From Legionella cincinnatiensis (lineage in GTDB: Bacteria; Pseudomonadota; Gammaproteobacteria; Legionellales; Legionellaceae), in contig NZ_UGNX01000001.1 in NCBI RefSeq assembly GCF_900452415.1, forward strand, positions 1,798,001 to 1,862,000: a stretch of DNA of 64,000 bases, read 5' to 3'. The notes beneath the pieces were generated by a model that did not search any database, was not told where the DNA came from, and saw nothing but the letters and a program-made list of their open reading frames with translations. How positions within the stretch are numbered: position 1 is the first letter of the stretch; each line of letters begins with the position of its first letter. The position numbers and the translations under genes were made by a program. Shown here one piece after another: positions 1 through 8,811 of this stretch.

Positions 1-105
1 TATGTAGCTGAAGCTCTAGCAGAACTTAGAGGGATGACATTTGAAGAAATTGCGGCGATAACAACAGAAAATTTTTATAATTGTTTCAAACTGAGGAACA
101 GCTAA
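1..105 (+). CDS. tatD: TatD family hydrolase, 3' end only
   Basis: The first 34 codons read open from the window edge to a TAA at 103-105. The peptide contains Ala-Glu-Leu-Arg-Gly, then FEEIAAITTENFY, which is the typical C-terminal end of TatD-type metal-dependent DNases/hydrolases. In that family this segment is the last helix of a TIM barrel. The metal ligands lie outside the window, so only the tail can be judged. The stop overlaps the anmK start by one base (TAATG), suggesting translational coupling. A related YcfH/YjjV paralogue cannot be excluded. Confidence 0.7.
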   Translation, partial: YVAEALAELRGMTFEEIAAITTENFYNCFKLRNS

Positions 106-1199
106 TGAGTTTATATATAGGCTTAATGTCTGGAACAAGTATGGATGGTATTGATGCAGCACTTGTTGATATCTCTAAAAATAAATTACTTTTGGGTAAC
201 ACCATAAGCTATAGTGAGGAGGTCAAAAATCGTATCAATGCTCTGTTGGATGGCTTAAATTTAAGTCTTGCTTCTATTTGCCAATTAAATACATTAATCG
301 GAAAAGAATTTGCTCATGCGGTCAATCAGCTATTAAAAGAAGCCCAATTATCCTCCAGTGACATTTGTGCTATAGGAAGTCACGGTCAAACGGTTTGTCA
401 CGATACAAATTGCGCTATTCCATATACATTACAATTAGGGTGTGCCCATACTATTTCTACGTTAACCGATATTACCGTGGTGGCTGATTTCAGAACTCGA
501 GATATAGTACTTGGAGGGCAAGGCGCTCCTTTTGCACCAATTTATCACCAAGAAATCTTTAAACATGAAAAGAATCATATAGCCGTAGCTAATGTGGGTG
601 GTATTGCTAACATTACACTGATTCACCCCAATGAACCTATTAAAGGATGGGATGTTGGCCCAGGGAACTGTTTAATGGATGCCTGGATTATGAAGCATCA
701 AGGAAAGGCTTATGATGCTCATGGTCGTTGGGCGCAGCAGGGAGAAGTTATTGAACCTCTGCTTACAACCTTAATGGCTGATCCTTTTGTGCATCTTTCC
801 GCGCCAAAGAGTATAGGTAAAGAGTATTTTTCTTTAGCATGGTTAGAAGCTCATTTAAGCAATGATTATGAGCCTGTAGATGTACAAAAAACATTGTTGG
901 TATTCACTGCAAAAACGATTGCCAATAGTCTTTTAACAGAAGAAAATTTTGTTGACAAGTTGTACTTATGTGGAGGTGGTACACATAATCTTGCTTTATT
1001 AGACATGCTTAATCAGTTAGTGTCTGAAACAGAGGTGAAGAGTATTGCCGAAGTAGGGATAAGTCCTGACTATTTAGAAGCAATGATGTTTGCCTGGCTT
1101 GCTGCACAAACAATAAATTATACTCCCCTAGATTTAAGAACGATAACCGGTTCAACGCACCCCACTATATTAGGTGCAATTTATCCTATGACCAAATAA
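105..1199 (+). CDS. anmK: anhydro-N-acetylmuramic acid kinase
   Basis: AnmK phosphorylates 1,6-anhydro-N-acetylmuramic acid recovered from cell-wall turnover to MurNAc-6-phosphate in the cytosol. The N-terminal IGLMSGTSMDGIDAAL is the family signature, followed by GSHGQT, a GGQGAP loop, the VGGIANIT phosphate-binding segment and GWDVGPGN. The protein is 364 residues, normal for the family. An upstream TTG at 81 is in frame, but I chose the ATG at 105: the protein then begins directly at the family N-terminus and AGGA lies seven bases upstream inside tatD. No downstream murQ is present; the next gene is an unrelated transporter. Confidence 0.95.
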   Translation: MSLYIGLMSGTSMDGIDAALVDISKNKLLLGNTISYSEEVKNRINALLDGLNLSLASICQLNTLIGKEFAHAVNQLLKEAQLSSSDICAIGSHGQTVCHDTNCAIPYTLQLGCAHTISTLTDITVVADFRTRDIVLGGQGAPFAPIYHQEIFKHEKNHIAVANVGGIANITLIHPNEPIKGWDVGPGNCLMDAWIMKHQGKAYDAHGRWAQQGEVIEPLLTTLMADPFVHLSAPKSIGKEYFSLAWLEAHLSNDYEPVDVQKTLLVFTAKTIANSLLTEENFVDKLYLCGGGTHNLALLDMLNQLVSETEVKSIAEVGISPDYLEAMMFAWLAAQTINYTPLDLRTITGSTHPTILGAIYPMTK

Positions 1200-1502
1200 A
1201 CATGAGAAAACCTAGGATTTGCTGGTATTTCATTCTGCTCTTTTCTATCTCCCGCGTGGTATGCCTGAGAGATTAATCGTTATTGGTTAAATTTGGTGGG
1301 GATCTTTGCGGTATAAAGTGCACCCCATTGCCAAAGGCCTATTAAAACGGCTTAGATTATTTAAATTGATAAAAATTTAAACCATTTTGAATGAGCGTTT
1401 TACTTTAGATAGAAGATTACAGTATTATTTTAATATCTATTAAGTGGTAATTGTCTTTATATACTAGAATCATATTGACAAAGTAAATATGTATAAGCTT
1501 AA
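1200..1502 (+). other. intergenic region with possible structured RNA at about 1244-1345
   Basis: No convincing ORF lies in these 303 bases. Roughly 1244-1345 is visibly richer in G+C than its flanks and can fold: TGGGG at about 1292-1297 can pair with CCCCA near 1323, with CTTT/AAAG inside. A loose promoter-like pair (TTGCTG, then TTCTAT 18 bases later) precedes it. This is compatible with a small RNA or a long 5' leader of the transporter gene. I could not match it to a known RNA family; a comparison with 6S RNA was not convincing. Confidence 0.25.
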
Positions 1503-2831
1503 ATGTGGAATTTCAAACGGAGTGACCTTAAATTGAGCTCATATAGTAATGATAATGCACCTCAAGGAGCGAATGTTCGACTTGGAACTGCATATTTTAT
1601 TTTTTTTCTGGCTGCCTCATTTTATTTATACGAATTCATTCTTCAAGTAGCGCCAAGTGTTATGGCGGAATCAATGATGAAGACCTTTGGTGTTACAGGC
1701 CAGGGATTTGGTTTTATTTCAGCTTTTTACTTCTATGCATATGCGCCAACTCAATTGCCAGCAGGGGTGTTATATGATCGTTATGGTCCACGCAAGTTAA
1801 TGACTTTTGCAATTATTTTATGTGCTTTGGGTTCCGCTTTTTTTGCGTCAACGGATAGTATATTTACTGCTTGTATTGGTAGATTTCTTATTGGAATTGG
1901 TTCTGCTTTTTCTTTCATAGGTGTTTTGGTTCTTTTATCTCGTTGGTTTCCTCCTTATTATTTTGCGATTTTGGCAGGAGTGGCTCAACTAATGAGTTCA
2001 GTAGGAGCTATATTTGGAGAAATGCCATTAGCCTATTTGATTGAGGGAGTTGGCTGGCGTAATGCAAGCTTTATTTTATCCTTCATTGGTTTTGTATTAG
2101 CGATATTTTTTTGGTTTTTTATTCGCGATTATCCTCATCAGCAAAATCAAGCCATACCTGAACATTATCTGCGTGAAGAGTGGAAACGCCTTGTTGCAGT
2201 GTGCAAACATGGCTATACCTGGATAACAGGAGGATATGCTTTTGCGATTTGGACTCCAATCGCTGTTTTTGCTGCACTTTGGGGGGTTCCTTATTTACAG
2301 GAAAAATTTCAAATTAGTGTAGTTGCTGCTTCTGGCCTCTGCAGTTTGATTTGGATTGGTATAGGAGTAGGGAGTCCTCTACTTGGCTGGCTCAGTGATC
2401 GAATTGAAAGTCGTCGCATCGCATTAATCCTTAGCTCGGTTTTAGGTTTATTGGCAACCTTAGTATTATTGTATGTTCCGGGATTAACTTATGGATGGGC
2501 TCCATTTGTTTTGTTTGTCCTTGGGTTAGGCGCTGGGGGACAAACAGTGAGCTTTGCTGTAGTTAAAGAAAATAATCCTCCAGAGCTTGTTGGCACTGCC
2601 TCAGGGTTTAATAATCTTTCCGTGTTAATCGGTGGAGCAATATTTCAGCCTTTAGTGGGTTATATATTGCAACATACTCATTCTTGGCATTTGGTTAATG
2701 GAGTACATGTATATAGTGTTGCAAGTTACCAAGTTTCTTTGATGGTTATGCCCATATGCTTTTTAGCCAGTTTGCTTATTGCAGCTTTCCTGCTTAAAGA
2801 ATCTCATCCTGCACATAATAAGCACGCATAA
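1503..2831 (+). CDS. MFS transporter
   Basis: This 442-residue protein has about twelve hydrophobic segments and belongs to the major facilitator superfamily. The loop between helices 2 and 3 carries the MFS motif as GVLYDRYGPRKLM, and the second half has the matching GWLSDRIESRR. The N-terminal 28 residues are polar and cytoplasmic; the first helix starts at about residue 30. Substrate cannot be read from the sequence. MFS proteins of this kind are numerous in Legionella and include amino-acid, siderophore and sugar-acid carriers. No clear Shine-Dalgarno precedes the ATG, so the start is less certain than the identity. It is a single-gene unit followed by a palindromic repeat. Confidence 0.85.
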   Translation: MWNFKRSDLKLSSYSNDNAPQGANVRLGTAYFIFFLAASFYLYEFILQVAPSVMAESMMKTFGVTGQGFGFISAFYFYAYAPTQLPAGVLYDRYGPRKLMTFAIILCALGSAFFASTDSIFTACIGRFLIGIGSAFSFIGVLVLLSRWFPPYYFAILAGVAQLMSSVGAIFGEMPLAYLIEGVGWRNASFILSFIGFVLAIFFWFFIRDYPHQQNQAIPEHYLREEWKRLVAVCKHGYTWITGGYAFAIWTPIAVFAALWGVPYLQEKFQISVVAASGLCSLIWIGIGVGSPLLGWLSDRIESRRIALILSSVLGLLATLVLLYVPGLTYGWAPFVLFVLGLGAGGQTVSFAVVKENNPPELVGTASGFNNLSVLIGGAIFQPLVGYILQHTHSWHLVNGVHVYSVASYQVSLMVMPICFLASLLIAAFLLKESHPAHNKHA

Positions 2832-2877
2832 CTGCCCAGCTTTACGCCATTGACTTAATAGATGTATCTCTCAATTG

Positions 2878-2930
2878 ACGTCCCGCGGTCCAAATGATGG
2901 ATCCCGCGGGCAAGCTACGGGAACGTAGGG
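2878..2930 (-). repeat. short palindromic dispersed repeat, copy 1
   Basis: CCCGCGG at about 2882-2888 pairs with CCGCGGG at about 2904-2910, with an inner TCC/GGA, giving a strong hairpin. The reverse complement aligns with 27624-27674: both share CCG..GCTTG...GCGGG.TC, then TGGA, then GCGG.ACGTC. G+C is far above the surroundings and there is no T-run, so it is more likely a REP-like intergenic element than a simple terminator. Confidence 0.6.
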
Positions 2931-2964
2931 AAATAAGGATAAATACCTAATAAGACCAGCTTAT

Positions 2965-4119
2965 TCAACCAATCATAATTTCAGCATATTTTTCAGGAGC
3001 TGATTTTTCATCCAAACCTAATTCCTTTTTTAATGGCGGTTGTTGGCGGACCCCTGAAAAGAACCCATTGATAGTGTTTGAAAAATATCGATTTGGTAAA
3101 TAGGGTTTTCCAAAATGAGAATAAGATGGCTTCCCTTCTAAAATAGCTTGATTTAGAAGTGCTCCAGATACAGCTTGAGCCACTCTATCAGCAGCGAAAG
3201 ATGCTTCAGTTCCATTGATATTAACTCTTAAAAATAATTCTTGGAACTGTGGTGCATTGATAGTGAGTTCGGGACGTTTAAAACGCTCTATTAAATTATC
3301 TGGCAAAATAATTTTAAATTGATTGTTTACATCCATGTGCTTCTTATACATAATTAAAAGTTCATTGAGATATGCATCTAAATCTTGAATGCCTGGATGA
3401 AGCCCAAGCCGAACTTGTATATTGGGATGGTTAGAGAGCTCAGTTAATAAACAATCTAAAAATTCCGTATCAGTAGAAATTGGTTGGGTGGTACTACTCA
3501 CAAAAGCCAATGATTGGTTTTTTGTTACTTGCAGAGTGGTTTTGATTTCTTCAGCTGTTTTTTGGGGAGACGGTTTGAGTGAGTAAGCATTATCAATACT
3601 GAGATGCCCCGTCAGATGTACTTTATTTTTTTCATCAATCCCAAAGTCAGCTATTGCCTCTGTCAATGGGAGTGCCCATTGAATATTGGATTTCATCTTT
3701 AGTGCTGGCACATAGTTCCATAAACAATGTGTTTCTGGTTTAAACATAAACTCATAAGCTACAAGTACAGGAATATTTTCCGATGCTTCGGCAATTTGAA
3801 AGGGAATTGCATTATTTACTGAAGGTACCCCAACGTATAGGTAATGAATATTTTCATTTGTGAAAAATTTAATAACTTCTTTTAATTGTTCTTCGGTACA
3901 TTTCCCTTCAGGATAAAGCTCTGGGTTGAGATGAAGTATTTCAGGAAGTGATTTTTTATCGACATGTGGTGATAACTGAAACCCATCTATACGTTGTTGT
4001 GCTGTTTTAGTCAATGAAATGAGGATACTTTTATGTAAGCCTTTTTGTTCCATAGATTTTATTGTATTTAAGGCTAAATCTGTATCTCCGATACTACTCA
4101 CAATAAATGCTATCTTCAT
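2965..4119 (-). CDS. uncharacterised protein, GT-B glycosyltransferase/epimerase-like
   Basis: I do not recognise this gene firmly. The 384-residue product begins MKIAFIVSSIGDTDLA, a beta-alpha Rossmann-like start. In the middle it has VHLTGHLSIDNAY, which resembles the linker of UDP-GlcNAc 2-epimerase and GT-B enzymes, then a strand-rich half with RLGLHPG and a C-terminal region containing GKPYLPNRYF. That layout suggests a two-domain nucleotide-sugar enzyme, as inference only. A longer reading from a TTG at 4164 adds 15 residues; I prefer the ATG at 4119 because the Rossmann strand begins there. It lies 60 bases downstream of, and in the same direction as, 4180-5064, and both may be one transcript. 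Confidence 0.5.
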   Translation of the reverse strand: MKIAFIVSSIGDTDLALNTIKSMEQKGLHKSILISLTKTAQQRIDGFQLSPHVDKKSLPEILHLNPELYPEGKCTEEQLKEVIKFFTNENIHYLYVGVPSVNNAIPFQIAEASENIPVLVAYEFMFKPETHCLWNYVPALKMKSNIQWALPLTEAIADFGIDEKNKVHLTGHLSIDNAYSLKPSPQKTAEEIKTTLQVTKNQSLAFVSSTTQPISTDTEFLDCLLTELSNHPNIQVRLGLHPGIQDLDAYLNELLIMYKKHMDVNNQFKIILPDNLIERFKRPELTINAPQFQELFLRVNINGTEASFAADRVAQAVSGALLNQAILEGKPSYSHFGKPYLPNRYFSNTINGFFSGVRQQPPLKKELGLDEKSAPEKYAEIMIG

Positions 4120-4179
4120 CCTCTTTAACACTAAAAATATTAATGGTGCACAATTATAAATCAATCATGACTTAATTTA

Positions 4180-5064
4180 CTACATATCTAGTACAAATAA
4201 ATCCACTTTTTGCGAGGCAGCGGAATTGGAACTTTTGTTTTTCGGTGCAAACCATAATAGTCCGCATTTATCTTTATAACTGACATAACTTGCTTCACTT
4301 AACCTACTTAAATACTTGGTCTGAGCGAAACCCTCATAACCCAAGGTTGATGCAGCCTGATCGAATTTTTTTTCATAAGCATTTAATTTGGATGCTAAAA
4401 AGATTTCTGCTTCAGCTGTACCATGGTAATGGGCTAAGATGGTTGTGATGTTGTTGGGATTGGTAAAAATATGATCATCAAAGGAATCAAATAAAAGATT
4501 CCATAAACTAAATGATTCATACTGGCCTTTGATTTGAGAGATTAATTGTATAAATTGACAAGTAGTTGGTGTATGAAGTTTTAAAACGCCTTCTTTTCTT
4601 GCTTCCTCTATAAGAAATAATTGAATTGTATGAGCCCATTTCCCATGTTTTGGACCAGCTCCTACATCTGCAGATAAGTAACCATTTTTTAATAGAACAT
4701 TATTAAATAAATTGGCTGTTAATTCACCATATAAAATGGGAGTATGTTTGGGATATTGAAAATTAGTACTCGTTTTAAACTCCTCAGTACTATTAAGGGG
4801 AGTCGGATTATTGAAATAGTTTTGACTTCCCCAGTTATCAAAAAATTGTCGTAGAGATTTTTTTTCTGTTTTATTAAAGGCAAAATATTGTTCCGCAAGT
4901 TTTTTTAAACCGTGTAAAACCAATTGTTCGTTACAGAAAAATTTACAGATTGCTAAGACATCTTGCTTAAGGTTTTCATTGAGCTCGGTACATCCATATT
5001 CTTTTAACCAGAGATCATAATCATTGGTATCGATTTGTTCATTGCAAATAAGATCTAAGGTCAT
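4180..5064 (-). CDS. uncharacterised protein
   Basis: This 294-residue protein has no signal peptide or membrane helix and I recognise no catalytic family. It looks mostly alpha-helical. A distinctive central stretch reads YGELTANLF, then GYLSADVGAGPKHGKWAHT followed by a helix, and looks like a conserved core. Near the C-terminus are GLLWFAPKN and VDLFVLDM. The start at 5064 is supported by GAGGT eight bases upstream. It probably forms a two-gene unit with the GT-B-like gene downstream. A Legionella-specific protein, possibly secreted, is plausible but unproven. Confidence 0.45.
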   Translation of the reverse strand: MTLDLICNEQIDTNDYDLWLKEYGCTELNENLKQDVLAICKFFCNEQLVLHGLKKLAEQYFAFNKTEKKSLRQFFDNWGSQNYFNNPTPLNSTEEFKTSTNFQYPKHTPILYGELTANLFNNVLLKNGYLSADVGAGPKHGKWAHTIQLFLIEEARKEGVLKLHTPTTCQFIQLISQIKGQYESFSLWNLLFDSFDDHIFTNPNNITTILAHYHGTAEAEIFLASKLNAYEKKFDQAASTLGYEGFAQTKYLSRLSEASYVSYKDKCGLLWFAPKNKSSNSAASQKVDLFVLDM

Positions 5065-5248
5065 GATGATTTACCTCTTATGAAGAAATAGGGTCATTAT
5101 CTTTCGCGTGACGGATATAGAAGTCACCATTAATAAAATAATGTTATTATTAGGGTATTTAAATTGAACCTATAAATCAATAGTTGTACGGAGGGCTTTA
5201 ATAAAGAGCGGATTAAAGAAACTAAGTTAAAACTACGAACATTTTAAC

Positions 5249-6511
5249 TTAGTGGGCAGTTTTTTGTTCACCAACAGCCATGTTTTTATCAACTAAAAAA
5301 ATTAATCCTGTACATATAAAAAATATTAATTCTGTGATATTGCAATAGAGTCCAAAATGAAGATTATTATGATGTTCGTAAAATAAATTGCCAGTTTCTG
5401 TTCCTATTGCTCCAATAACCATAACACCTAAGCTGATTACAGCCGATGCAGTGCCTTTGCTAACAGGAGTAACAAAAAGACAATATCTGTTTAATGGTGC
5501 ATTAATAATACTGAGTGCAAAGAAATAAATGATTGTTCCAGGCAGCAAATAGTAATAAGTATTTCCAAACAGATAAGGAAGGAGCGAGGTTAAAATTGCG
5601 CCAACACCCATAATGATATAACCTAGTAGGATGATTTGTCTGATTTGGTACCTATAAGTTAAGTGATGTAAAAACCAATTACCTAATATAGTTGCCCCAA
5701 AGACTGGAATTTGCCAAAGTGCATATTGCATTACTGTGAGTTTTGCTTCGACAATCAAAATAATAGGGGATAATGCAATCCAAGCAAGACAAGGAATACC
5801 AACTGTGCCTGCTGCCAAGGTTGCAAAACAAAAAATTTTATTAGAAAATAAGGCCTTATAGTTTTCAAAAACTTTTTTTGCAGAAAACTTGGCCTTAGGT
5901 GTTAATTCGCCATTTCTTTTAGTCTGACCTATAGGTTCAGGCATGTATCGCCATAAGCCCCATAAAGCAATAAGCGCACCTAGAGCAATGGTTACAAAAA
6001 TATAGCGCCAAGAAGTATAGTGAATCACTATAGCACCCATAAGTGGCCCTAATAAAGGAGCTAGAATTGCTACATTTGCCATAATTGAAATGATGCGAAT
6101 AGCATCCATTTCTTCAAAAATTTCTTGGATTGTGGCGTAACCAATAACGCCTATGAAACATAGCCCCATCCCTTGAAAAAAACGAGCAATTAAAAATTGA
6201 CTCATGGAATTGGAACAGGCAATAAATAAAGTAAAAATAAAGAACAAAAATGCACCAAGAAGCATCATCGGTCTTCGACCATAGCTGTCTGATATAGGCC
6301 CTAAAATAACTTGTAGGCTTGCTCCACCGAGTATGTAAACAGTTAGAGAAGTTGCTATCGTTGATTCAGCTGCGTTAAATGAGTGTACGACATGAATCAT
6401 GCCAGGCATAATCATATCGTTTGCTATATACGTTAGAAACTCATACATTACAAAGAAACAAGCGAAAGTTAGTGCATGTTTTTTAGTGATAGAAATAAGG
6501 GGTTCAGTCAT
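5249..6511 (-). CDS. mdfA: MdfA-like multidrug/H+ antiporter (MFS)
   Basis: This 420-residue, twelve-helix MFS protein closely follows E. coli MdfA, an inner-membrane proton-coupled drug exporter. Helix 1 contains YEFLTYIANDMIMPGM; in MdfA the equivalent Glu26 and Asp34 take part in proton and cation handling, and here they are Glu24 and Asp32. The motif loop is GPISDSYGRRPMML, followed by FFQGMGLCFIGVIGYA and ANVAILAPLLGPLMGA, the MdfA antiporter motif. It is transcribed away from the F-box gene, and the two starts are 95 bases apart. It may export cationic or other lipophilic drugs; the actual substrate is unknown. Confidence 0.85.
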   Translation of the reverse strand: MTEPLISITKKHALTFACFFVMYEFLTYIANDMIMPGMIHVVHSFNAAESTIATSLTVYILGGASLQVILGPISDSYGRRPMMLLGAFLFFIFTLFIACSNSMSQFLIARFFQGMGLCFIGVIGYATIQEIFEEMDAIRIISIMANVAILAPLLGPLMGAIVIHYTSWRYIFVTIALGALIALWGLWRYMPEPIGQTKRNGELTPKAKFSAKKVFENYKALFSNKIFCFATLAAGTVGIPCLAWIALSPIILIVEAKLTVMQYALWQIPVFGATILGNWFLHHLTYRYQIRQIILLGYIIMGVGAILTSLLPYLFGNTYYYLLPGTIIYFFALSIINAPLNRYCLFVTPVSKGTASAVISLGVMVIGAIGTETGNLFYEHHNNLHFGLYCNITELIFFICTGLIFLVDKNMAVGEQKTAH

Positions 6512-6605
6512 AGCGGTATTTTCTTTTCTTCAAGTTGTTCTTCCTTGTAATTCTATGGTTAAATTTTGTATACTCTTCCAATATTTTTTTTGGGGAAACA
6601 ATCTT

Positions 6606-7799
6606 ATGAAATGGCATTTTTTTGGCGAAAATGGTAGCAAACCCAAAATAAGTGAGCATTTAATGCTCTACATTCTAAGTCTACTTGATCCTTCTTCACA
6701 GTTCAACGCCTCGTTAGTGAATCATAAATGGAGGGAGTTAGTTGATTTAACTCGTAAATATATGGGATTACTGCCAACGATTCAAAAAATTCCTATGCTT
6801 TCTACGCTTGGTCTTGATGTTTTAAGATTAAAATTAATGGCGGGTGGTATGACAAATACCACATACAGAGTGCAAATTGGCCCTGATATCGCTAAATGGC
6901 TTTCAAGAACTCCTGGAGTAGATCCATCTATTATTGATCGCCATAAAGCAAATCGATGGGTACTACGTATTCCCGGTGAAGTGTCATCGTTTTCAGTATC
7001 ACGGGAACATGAAGCAAAAAATGCGCGTCAAGCGTCAGTTTTAGGACTTAACGTCCCTATAGAGTATTTCGACTCGAATGGATTGCAGTTAACAAAATTT
7101 ATTGACAAAGTTAAGATTTTGGACAAAAAAACATTAGAGCGGGCTGATATATTGCAAACGCTAGCTGCCATGGCAAAACAGTTACATTCTTCAGAGCATT
7201 TTGCAAATGATACCGCTGTTTTTGAGCGCAATGAGGGATTACTCGAGGCATTAAAAATAAAAAACTTTAATTTTCCTGGTGAGATAGGGTTGATTGAAGA
7301 AGAGATGGCGGCTTTGCATCGATTATTTTCTGCTTATAAGATTGAAACATGTCCGTGCCACAATGATTCAACACCTCTAAATTATATGATGACCCAAGAA
7401 AAGGATAAAAAAGAATTGTTCTATCAAATTGATTGGGAATACTCAAGTAATAATGATTTTCTTTGGGATCTTGCTTATTTTGCTATTGAGGCCAAACTTG
7501 ATAAAGAACAAGAGTTAACTTACTTAACTGCATATTTTGGTAAAGATAGGCTTACTGATTCGGTACTTGCCTGGTACACAGCTTATAAGCCTGTAGTTGA
7601 ATGGTGGATAACTCTTTGGTCATGGACTCAACTAGCCAATGAAGCAAAATCAGTGGATCCGGAAGCTTACGCTCAATTAGGTTTAGAACGCTATCAAAAA
7701 ACGCTAATGCATTTGCAGAGTGATGAGTATAAAAGTGCACTGGCTGTGATTGATAAAGAGCGGTTAATGCCTTCATTTTCCGGACAAAGGCCTTTTTAA
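6606..7799 (+). CDS. licA: F-box protein with choline kinase-like domain, LicA-type effector candidate
   Basis: The 397-residue product fuses two modules. Residues 15-48 fit an F-box: ISEHLMLYILSLLDP, then SLVNHKWRELVDL with the usual Leu/Val-x5-Trp-Arg spacing. From about residue 75 there is an APH/choline-kinase fold with GGMTNTTYRV as the nucleotide loop, WVLRIPG, the catalytic HNDSTPLN (252-259, H-x-D-x4-N) and IDWEY (275-279, metal-binding Asp). F-box proteins are eukaryotic SCF ubiquitin ligase adaptors; Legionella delivers several through Dot/Icm, including LicA, named for choline-kinase similarity. The reading frame is open back to 6399, but the ATG at 6606 follows GGGGAAA and starts just before the F-box. 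Host delivery and kinase activity are inferences; both catalytic motifs look intact. Confidence 0.75.
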   Translation: MKWHFFGENGSKPKISEHLMLYILSLLDPSSQFNASLVNHKWRELVDLTRKYMGLLPTIQKIPMLSTLGLDVLRLKLMAGGMTNTTYRVQIGPDIAKWLSRTPGVDPSIIDRHKANRWVLRIPGEVSSFSVSREHEAKNARQASVLGLNVPIEYFDSNGLQLTKFIDKVKILDKKTLERADILQTLAAMAKQLHSSEHFANDTAVFERNEGLLEALKIKNFNFPGEIGLIEEEMAALHRLFSAYKIETCPCHNDSTPLNYMMTQEKDKKELFYQIDWEYSSNNDFLWDLAYFAIEAKLDKEQELTYLTAYFGKDRLTDSVLAWYTAYKPVVEWWITLWSWTQLANEAKSVDPEAYAQLGLERYQKTLMHLQSDEYKSALAVIDKERLMPSFSGQRPF

Positions 7800-7827
7800 A
7801 AATTGTGGGATATAAAATTTATTAGTT

Positions 7828-7875
7828 CCCTAAAGTTTTGGGCATTAAAATTGCTGAATTTAAAAAACTTTAGGG
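7828..7875. terminator. long-stem hairpin between convergent genes
   Basis: CCCTAAAGTTTT at 7828-7839 is a perfect 12-base inverted copy of AAAACTTTAGGG at 7864-7875, with a 24-base spacer. It sits between the ends of the F-box gene (+) and the exonuclease gene (-), where a bidirectional terminator is expected. T-rich flanks are weak, so termination is inferred from position. Confidence 0.5.
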
Positions 7876-7890
7876 TCGTTACCTAATTGT

Positions 7891-8661
7891 TCACATCATA
7901 TGGCTTAAAAACTCTTGTAAATGTTTTTTTTCCTTTTCGGAGCCTAGATAGGTTTTAAGTAACATTATTGAGTGCTCGTATTCTTCATGGTTAATCACTC
8001 CACGCATCAATTCAAATCGTAAAAAGACACAATAAGTATTCAGTACATCGGTTTCACAATAATCACGAATGTTTTTTATTTGACCCGATAAATACTGTTC
8101 CCAAACTTTAGACCCGCTCATTCCCATTTTTCCTGGGAAACCCAGCATACTGGAAATTTCATCTAATGGGGCAAATGCTTTATTTTGGTAGCCGGCAATT
8201 ACATCCATGAGGTCAAGATGACGATAGTGAAATCGGCTTAAGTAATTGTTCCAGCGAAAGTGCTGTTGGTTTTCACCAATTTCCCAATAAGTAGGGGCCG
8301 GGATGCCGTGTAATAGAGCACGATAATGTAAAACAGGTAAGTCAAACCCGCTCCCATTCCAGCTTACTAAAGTTGGAGTATGTTTATCTATTCCAGCAAA
8401 AAAACGCGTGATTAATTCTTTTTCTTGCGAGAGCTCATCACCTAAAGACCAAACTTTAATTTGTGCGCCATGACTCATTACTAAGGAAATAGCACAAATC
8501 TTTTGTAAATAATGGGGTAAAAAATCGTTACCCACTTTAGCACGACGTAATGCAAACATAGCCTGAGCAGTATCTTCATCACTTAGTCCATGTAAATCAT
8601 ACAAATTTCGTCCAGATTCAATATCAGGAATGGTTTCTATATCAAATACAAAAATGGTCAT
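7891..8661 (-). CDS. DEDD-type 3'-5' exonuclease, PolB-like
   Basis: The product (256 residues from the ATG at 8661) matches predicted exonucleases related to the proofreading domain of family B DNA polymerases. Exo I is FVFDIETIPD (catalytic Asp and Glu), Exo II is SWNGSGFDLPVLHYRA, and Exo III is the late IRDYCETDVLNTY. All acidic ligands are visible. A longer frame from 8775 exists but adds a hydrophobic stretch ahead of the natural MTIFVFDIE start, so I reject it. No polymerase domain is attached. The cellular role is unknown; such stand-alone enzymes are presumed to act in DNA repair or nucleic-acid turnover. Confidence 0.8.
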   Translation of the reverse strand: MTIFVFDIETIPDIESGRNLYDLHGLSDEDTAQAMFALRRAKVGNDFLPHYLQKICAISLVMSHGAQIKVWSLGDELSQEKELITRFFAGIDKHTPTLVSWNGSGFDLPVLHYRALLHGIPAPTYWEIGENQQHFRWNNYLSRFHYRHLDLMDVIAGYQNKAFAPLDEISSMLGFPGKMGMSGSKVWEQYLSGQIKNIRDYCETDVLNTYCVFLRFELMRGVINHEEYEHSIMLLKTYLGSEKEKKHLQEFLSHMM

Positions 8662-8811
8662 TAGATACACTTTATTTTGTTTTAAATTAATCGATATATT
8701 ATCATGCGGTAAAGCAGGGAAATAGACCTTCGTTATACTCGATAAAAATAGCAAAGCGTAGATTGTAGTAATCAAATTTGTTAGAATAAATTTTTTTGTG
8801 TTTGGTTACTC

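Noticed and set aside
1244-1345. 6S RNA gene
   Set aside because: Some local resemblance (TCCC, GTG, CCTGAG) exists, but the length and the closing 3' half could not be matched.
6399-6605. N-terminal extension of the F-box gene frame
   Set aside because: It overlaps the divergent mdfA start, has no ribosome site and encodes no recognisable sequence; the ATG at 6606 fits better.
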